Below are positions 32,600-37,611 of a DNA stretch of 37,611 nt, piece by piece. Made by a program: the position numbers and the translations under genes. Source of the DNA: Chara braunii (lineage: Eukaryota > Streptophyta > Charophyceae > Charales > Characeae); assembly GCA_003427395.1 (NCBI GenBank), contig BFEA01001070.1:51428-89038 (forward strand), in the 5' to 3' direction. The notes under the pieces were generated by a model. The model made no database searches. It saw nothing but the letters and a program-made list of their open reading frames with translations, and had not been told where the DNA came from. Numbering within the stretch: the first letter of the stretch is position 1; every line of letters starts with the position of its first letter.

Positions 32600-33565
32600 A
32601 CTAGTTAATGAATATAAGGGCTTCCATATTAAAACAATGAGAATAGATGATTGTGCGATAAAACACATAATTGAAATCATTATCGGAAGTAAGATTCATA
32701 AAAGATCGATATACCGAAATTCCCTAAGGGAACTAGAAGAACTCAAAAATCAACTGCAAAAACCTACTAACAAAGGGTGGATTCGACCAAGCTTCTCTCT
32801 CTACGGTGCACATGTTATATCTGTACCTCAAAAGGAAGGAGAACTTAGATTGTGTATTGACTACCGATGACTGAATTTCGTAACCATTATGAATGCTGAA
32901 CCTTTTCCTTGAATTGATGATTTTCTCGATTGATTGTAGGGTTGCAAGTATTTAAGCAAGATTAATCTGAAGTCAAAATACCACCAGATCGAGGTGGCAC
33001 TTGAAGTTCAACACAAGACGGCGTTTATAATAAGGTATGGACACTACGGGTTTGTTGTGATGCCCTTCGGCTGGACTAACCACCCGCACTCTTTAAATGG
33101 TCTATGAATGAAGTCTTTAGACAATGGCTAGATCAATTCGTAGTGGTGTATCTCAACAATATCCTCGTTCTTAGTAAGACGTTGAAAGACCATGAGAAAC
33201 ACCTACGAATGGTTCTGGCGAAGTTAAGAGAAGGTAACTATGGCGTGTTGACATGAATTCGGGTGTTTTCATAACACCTGGCTATAAAAAATAAAAATAA
33301 AAAAATAAAAAAAATTGGAATTTTCTAAGTTTGAGGCTTGAGCCTTGAGGTACTCTACCTTGGACATATAGTAAATGAAAAAGGAATGAGGTTAAAATAT
33401 TTTTTTTTTTTTACAGAAATCAGAGATTGGCCCATACCTAAAACTGTCACTGGGTTGCGATCCTTCGTTGGACTTGTTATCTATTATAAGAAGTTCGTGA
33501 AAAACTTGTCCCTTACAATTGCACCCATAAGGAGATTGCTAAGGAAAGAAAAATATTGGTTATAG
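32600..33565 (+). pseudogene. Dead Ty3/gypsy reverse transcriptase fragment
   Basis: In order: GWIRPS and a fingers segment ending LCIDYR (about 32778-32867); motif A region KINLKSKYHQI (about 32958-32990); FIIRYGHYGFVVMPFG (about 33024-33071); a frame change near 33081-33086; MNEVFRQWLDQFVVVYLNN (about 33104-33160); then YLGHIV and a thumb/RNase H-approach segment containing WPIPKTVTGLRSFVGL (33350-33565). Stops at 32868, 32910, 32931 and 32937 break it. The three catalytic aspartates (one in motif A, two in YLDD) are asparagine here. An A-rich 50-bp insertion (about 33265-33315) and a T run (33401-33412) also interrupt it. Integrase and protease are not visible. Confidence 0.85.
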
Positions 33566-33708
33566 CCTTATAAGATAAAGATTTTTTTTTTTTTTTTTAA
33601 TTTAAGGTGAATCTTCGTTATACTGGAAACCTACTTAACGAGGTGATAAGAGCATCCGCGGTAAGTAGGTCCCGGTGTCGAAGGCTCCATCTAATGGTGG
33701 GCAGTTAC
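33566..33708. other. No supported gene
   Basis: A T tract (33583-33598), then unique sequence after the reverse transcriptase fragment. Confidence 0.4.
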
Positions 33709-33840
33709 ACCTGCTGAAATCAGGTCCAATGTCCCTGTACAATTATGAGAATGTGTCTGGTGGAAATCGGGTCCAGCGTCCCTGTACATGCATATGAAAG
33801 TATCAGCTGGAAACGGGTCCAGCGCCCCTATAGAGATCCA
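33709..33840. repeat. Three diverged tandem units of about 48 bp
   Basis: Units start at about 33711, 33757 and 33807. Each contains GAAATC(A/G)GGTCCA or GAAACGGGTCCA followed by (A/G)(T/C)G(T/C)CCCTGTAC-like text. Confidence 0.75.
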
Positions 33841-34279
33841 CGAAAACCCTAACATGTATGTGTAATATTTATGTGATATGTGTGATGATTTGTGATCTTG
33901 CGAATTTCAAAGTCTAAACACGAAACCCTAACTATGATTGTGTTGTGATGTGAATGGTCCTTATCAATCAAAACAATATGAGTGATATGATATGTATGTA
34001 AGCGGGGGCATTGATTACTTCCCCACGCAAGAGAAAAGGATTGACCACCTGCAATGTATCCTAACCAGCCCCCCTCAGCACTCCATTGTTGATTGGTATT
34101 GCGGGTCGGGCAACACCAATCAACATCAATTGGCAACACAATCAACAACGATCATCCCACTCCTATCCTCAACCAGACAACGAGGTTAAAAGAGGGAAGG
34201 GAGGGGGAGATGGCAAACTTATTATCCCCATCAATCCCAATCCCCTCCACTTCAGCATGTAGCATCACACCCGTCATGC
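33841..34279. other. No supported gene
   Basis: Short frames only. A T/G-rich stretch (33855-33900) and unique sequence up to the trinucleotide tract. Confidence 0.4.
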
Positions 34280-34559
34280 TAAGGCTTTCAACCCCGTTGT
34301 TGTTGTGGTCATCGCTGCGTCCGTTGTCAACGCTACCGGCATTATCACTATTGTTGTTGATGTTATCCCCAACCCCGCTCTCAACCCTGCTGCTGCCACT
34401 GTCGTGAATGTTATAATTACTGTTGTTGCTGCTGCCGTGGTCGTTGCCGCCACCATCGTTGCCACTACCACCATCATCAATATTGTTGTTGTTGTTGTTG
34501 TTGCCACCCCCAGCATCGCCGCCGTTGTTGTTGATGTTGTTGTTGTCGTCGTCGTCGTT

Positions 34560-34590
<31 letters not shown>

Positions 34591-34625
34591 CTTCTGTTGC
34601 TATCGCCCGTGTCGTCGCCGCATTT
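34280..34625. repeat. Compound trinucleotide repeat (GTT/GTC/GCC type)
   Basis: Period-3 sequence dominates in all frames. It gives valine-, leucine- or alanine-rich frames on the plus strand and asparagine/aspartate- or threonine-rich frames on the minus strand, the longest being 34152-34679. Because every frame is open, coding cannot be inferred. Confidence 0.85.
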
Positions 34626-35237
34626 ATCTCCGCTCGCATCCACTCCGCCCTCACCCTTATCACCCACCTCGCACTCCAACTGATTGCGAAGATTGCGGCT
34701 CTTTATAAAGAGAGCTTAACACACATCCATCCCATCATCCGCCGGCCTCTAGTCGATGTACGGTTCGAGCCGAGGATCCGGCCCCTCCTCCAGCTCCCAC
34801 ATGACATCCAACATCTCTTGGATTCTGTCTTCTAACCACTACTCAATAGAGACCGCCCCCCCATCGATCTCCACCCCCTCCAGCCTCCGCTGCATCAGCG
34901 TCACCACTATCATCCACCCCACTATCATCCGCAGCTGCTTGCAGCCCTCTCCTAGTGTACTGAGTCATTCTTCTGCACACTGCTATAACTCCTCCATCGA
35001 ATCCATCTCGTGCCGAATTTGTTGCGCCATTCACACGATTCACTTCACAATCCCACTGTTGGCGCTGCCCCTGTCTATGTGTCGTGGGACGTCCACGTAA
35101 CCAATCAACAGGCACCAAGCGGCAGATAACCACTTTCACTGGTCGGGCACGTAGGCAGGGCCAGCAGTCGGGGAACTATTCTCCGTCGGCGTTGGTCGAG
35201 CCGGGGCGACCGGGCCCGCTGGTCGGCCGACTACAGG
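34626..35237. other. Unassigned; possible old minus-strand coding remnant
   Basis: A minus-strand frame at 34843-35139 (98 codons) has a plausible charged composition (EVNRVNGATNSARD, RRMTQYTRRGLQAAADD) and leads towards the N/D-rich tract after a stop. No family is recognised and the frame is short, so a decayed element gene is only a possibility. Confidence 0.25.
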
Positions 35238-35253
35238 GCGCTAGCGCTAGCGC
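35238..35253. repeat. 16-bp palindrome GCGCTAGCGCTAGCGC
   Basis: Perfectly self-complementary over 16 bases in a GC-rich stretch. Confidence 0.9.
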
Positions 35254-36762
35254 AGCTCAGGAGAACATCCGCTCTGTGTCGGCGTTCAAGAAGCTAAAAC
35301 ACACACTAACTCAACAATCGACCTCAACTTATGAATTCACGCTTACGAGTCAAACTGCATAGTTTCACGCACCCTGCCTTCGTTACAGATCAAACATATA
35401 TCGTTGGTTAACTGTAGGTATCCGGAAGGAATCAAGCCCAAGTGAGAATCTGCAACTGTATGAGATCCATACCATTGATTGACGGTCGATCTGGGCCACC
35501 GCAGTTGCGAGACTAGAGGCTGGCCAACCAAGTCAACACTATAAGTTGACCCAGGCCCTGCAAGTGGACATTCAGTCTTGCACATGCTGCTTGAGGCTGG
35601 TTTGACGCTGCCTCTACATTGCCTCAACGTTGACTTGACGCTGATGCGACGACGCATGACTGCAATCGCTTTGAATAAGCATCTTTCTCTGTCTACATGG
35701 CTATCCGGACACTTGATTATGCTAATTTAGCTCGTGCCACACTTATTATGACATTGATGGTGTACAGGCGAGGAGGAGGAGGATCAAGGTTGTGAGATTG
35801 GTCGAATGTGGAAGGGAAAGCTTACATGATTGTGTTCATGTTGACATTGCGCACTGCTGCATGTCTTTAAGAGATTTTTTAAGTTTGCGGCAATTTTGCG
35901 CCAATTAGTGCCATGTTGTAATCAGTTACTGTCAGAGCTTGTCAAGGGAGACTATTTGTAGACATGGCGAGTGAGGAGGTGAACGAAGAGGAAGTGGGCT
36001 TGCGAGGGAGATCTATCTGTAATGATGATGGATGATTTCGCTTCCATTCTCTAAGTCTTATCTCCCTCCCCTAAGCTTCTTCTCTTGTTACGAGACATTG
36101 AGCTACTTGATTCTGCGCTGAGACATTCTGTACTTTGACATTGACGAGCATTTCACCTGACTGGGTTCATTGCATCTCTCTCTCTCCTCCAAGAGTCAAT
36201 CTTGAGAAGCCACATGACTGACTTCAACGAAATGGTAGCCCATTGTTGTCACGCTAAATGCCATTTTGCTGATCGCTATGGCCTGTAAGGATGCCAGGGT
36301 TGTCACTGGGGGATCCCAAGGAGACATACGGGGTCCGCGTCCCCATTGCTCATCCCATCATAAGGACCACGCCATCCCTGATGGGAATGGGTGAGGGGAC
36401 AGCGGGTTACCAATTTTTAATAATGGGTAAAGTAACTCTTGTTTCTCATGGTCTAAAATGTACAAAACCGCTGAGCAAGAATGGTTTTGAGGCCCAGAAG
36501 GACGGGGCAAAAATCAAATCCCACTGGCCTACCTTGGCCAAGTCCCACACTCAACCCCAGAAGCACCAGCACCCTCTACCCCTCACCTACAACCATGTCC
36601 CCCCCCCCTTCCCCCCTGCCCCCCATCTACCCGGCACCAACAACCATGTCCCCACTATGGGAAAACTTTTCTAGGGCTGGGGTCCCATCCTTGAATCCTC
36701 GGACCCCCAGCAGCGGCCGACAACCGTTATGGACGTCGTTGGACGGTACATTACCTCGAATA

Positions 36763-36766
<4 letters not shown>
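35254..36766. other. No supported gene
   Basis: Frames up to 127 codons are not recognisable. It holds a small hairpin ATGCG/CGCAT (about 35643-35656) and C-rich runs (36597-36625). Confidence 0.5.

Positions 36767-36834
<68 letters not shown>
36767..36834. repeat. CT microsatellite
   Basis: About 34 CT units ending in TTTGTGTGTG. Confidence 0.97.
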
Positions 36835-36837
<3 letters not shown>

Positions 36838-37540
36838 TGTGTGTCCTCTCCAAGAGTCTATCTTGACCTGCCCCGTCAACGACCCTACAGACCACAACCA
36901 GTGTTGTGGCTGGCTTTAAAAGAAAAAACAAATGCAAGATTCTAGCCTATGGAGGGGCTGATTGCTTCAACGCAGGGTATCCTGAAATGCTATATGTGGT
37001 AAAGTACAATGCGGGTAGGGTCCATCTTGTGGGGGCAATGGGCACATGGTGGTGAGGGACTCTGTGCACAAGATGTCGAAAAAAAATGAAGGCCGGACAC
37101 GGTGCTTACCCGTTGTTCATGAGCATGGGCCAGGGGGTCCAGTGAACTTTTCCGACCAACCATTTGCCTTTCATTTATGGCCGTGTCTACCACCGGGTGC
37201 CCGGGATGCCTATTCGCTGTTTTTTATTTTGGGAAAACTATGTGGGAGTCAAAAAAATGACTTATAATTGCACCATGGACCAAGATACAATTAAGTGCAG
37301 TTCCTAGTAAGGTATACAAATAATACAACCCATCTTTCTGGCCAGGTGGGGTGCCTGAAGTGCAATTGCAAATTGTATCTTAACTCGTTTTTGTGACTCT
37401 GTTGATGTTACCCCCTTTTTTTTTTTTGGCTGAGGGGGATCTTTTTCCAAAAATTCTCGCAAATGTGTCGGGATTTAGGTCCGTCAAATTTGAAGATCGT
37501 TTGATGATATTTTGAATATATTGGAAAAAAAAATTGCCTG
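36835..37540. other. No supported gene
   Basis: A short perfect hairpin CCACAAC/GTTGTGG lies at about 36893-36910; a T run lies at 37416-37427. Nothing else is recognised. Confidence 0.5.
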
Positions 37541-37549
37541 GTGTGTGTG

Positions 37550-37611
<62 letters not shown>
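37541..37611. repeat. GT microsatellite, cut by the window end
   Basis: (GT)n with two C interruptions (GTGCGTGT) that continues past the window. Confidence 0.97.

Noticed and set aside
24047-33565. One element containing both the gag-like gene and the reverse transcriptase fragment
   Set aside because: The reverse transcriptase lies outside the long direct repeats, beyond a minisatellite array, and there is no shared terminal sequence to join them.
34305-34835. Valine-rich 176-codon plus frame, possible membrane protein
   Set aside because: The valine run is produced by GTT/GTC repeats and appears equally open in other frames.

Overview
This window looks like repeat-rich eukaryotic nuclear DNA, not bacterial or organellar DNA. 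It has long microsatellites, minisatellites, tRNA-derived promoter remnants, broken Ty3/gypsy-type retroelement genes and a single convincing intact gene, an intronless Hsp70-like gene. The style of the gag zinc knuckle and reverse transcriptase, and the overall repeat load, suggest a plant-lineage (streptophyte, possibly charophyte algal) genome. That assignment is an inference. Scattered single Ns and a 235-base gap show that this is a draft assembly.

Layout. 1-2886 holds no recognisable gene but contains a remarkable series of repeats (about 1460-2390), each with a stem-loop whose stem sequence changes while pairing is kept. 2887-8886 and 9029-15028 are two direct copies of one 6.0-kb unit with no length difference. 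They share an ambiguous base at the same relative position, so an assembly duplication must be considered. The unit carries a GTAC-rich cluster, hairpins, microsatellites and a 42-bp minisatellite, but no gene I can support. A 72-base A tract, a low-information stretch, an N gap and a CT microsatellite follow (15021-16180).

16.2-18.3 kb contains a tRNA-like promoter remnant and an old 207-bp tandem duplication. 18994-20952 (minus strand) is the Hsp70-like gene. Its 3' end runs into a roughly 81-bp minisatellite that seems to have supplied the last codons. A candidate heat-shock element and AT-rich core promoter lie upstream (about 21.02-21.15 kb).

21.8-22.4 kb holds two more tRNA-like SINE heads. 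24047-30359 is delimited by two long direct repeats (733 and 783 bp). Between them is a broken gag-like gene: coiled coil, then a CCHC zinc knuckle beyond a stop codon, with no polymerase genes. The arrangement resembles a non-autonomous gag-only LTR element. 30832-31840 is a 16-unit array of about 63 bp, each unit carrying a sequence like the tRNA A box. 32600-33565 is a dead Ty3/gypsy reverse transcriptase whose three catalytic aspartates all read as asparagine. The remainder (33.6-37.6 kb) is tandem repeats, trinucleotide tracts, palindromes and dinucleotide microsatellites.

The genes do not form a pathway. The Hsp70-like gene is an isolated single-copy gene in a landscape of decaying mobile elements.
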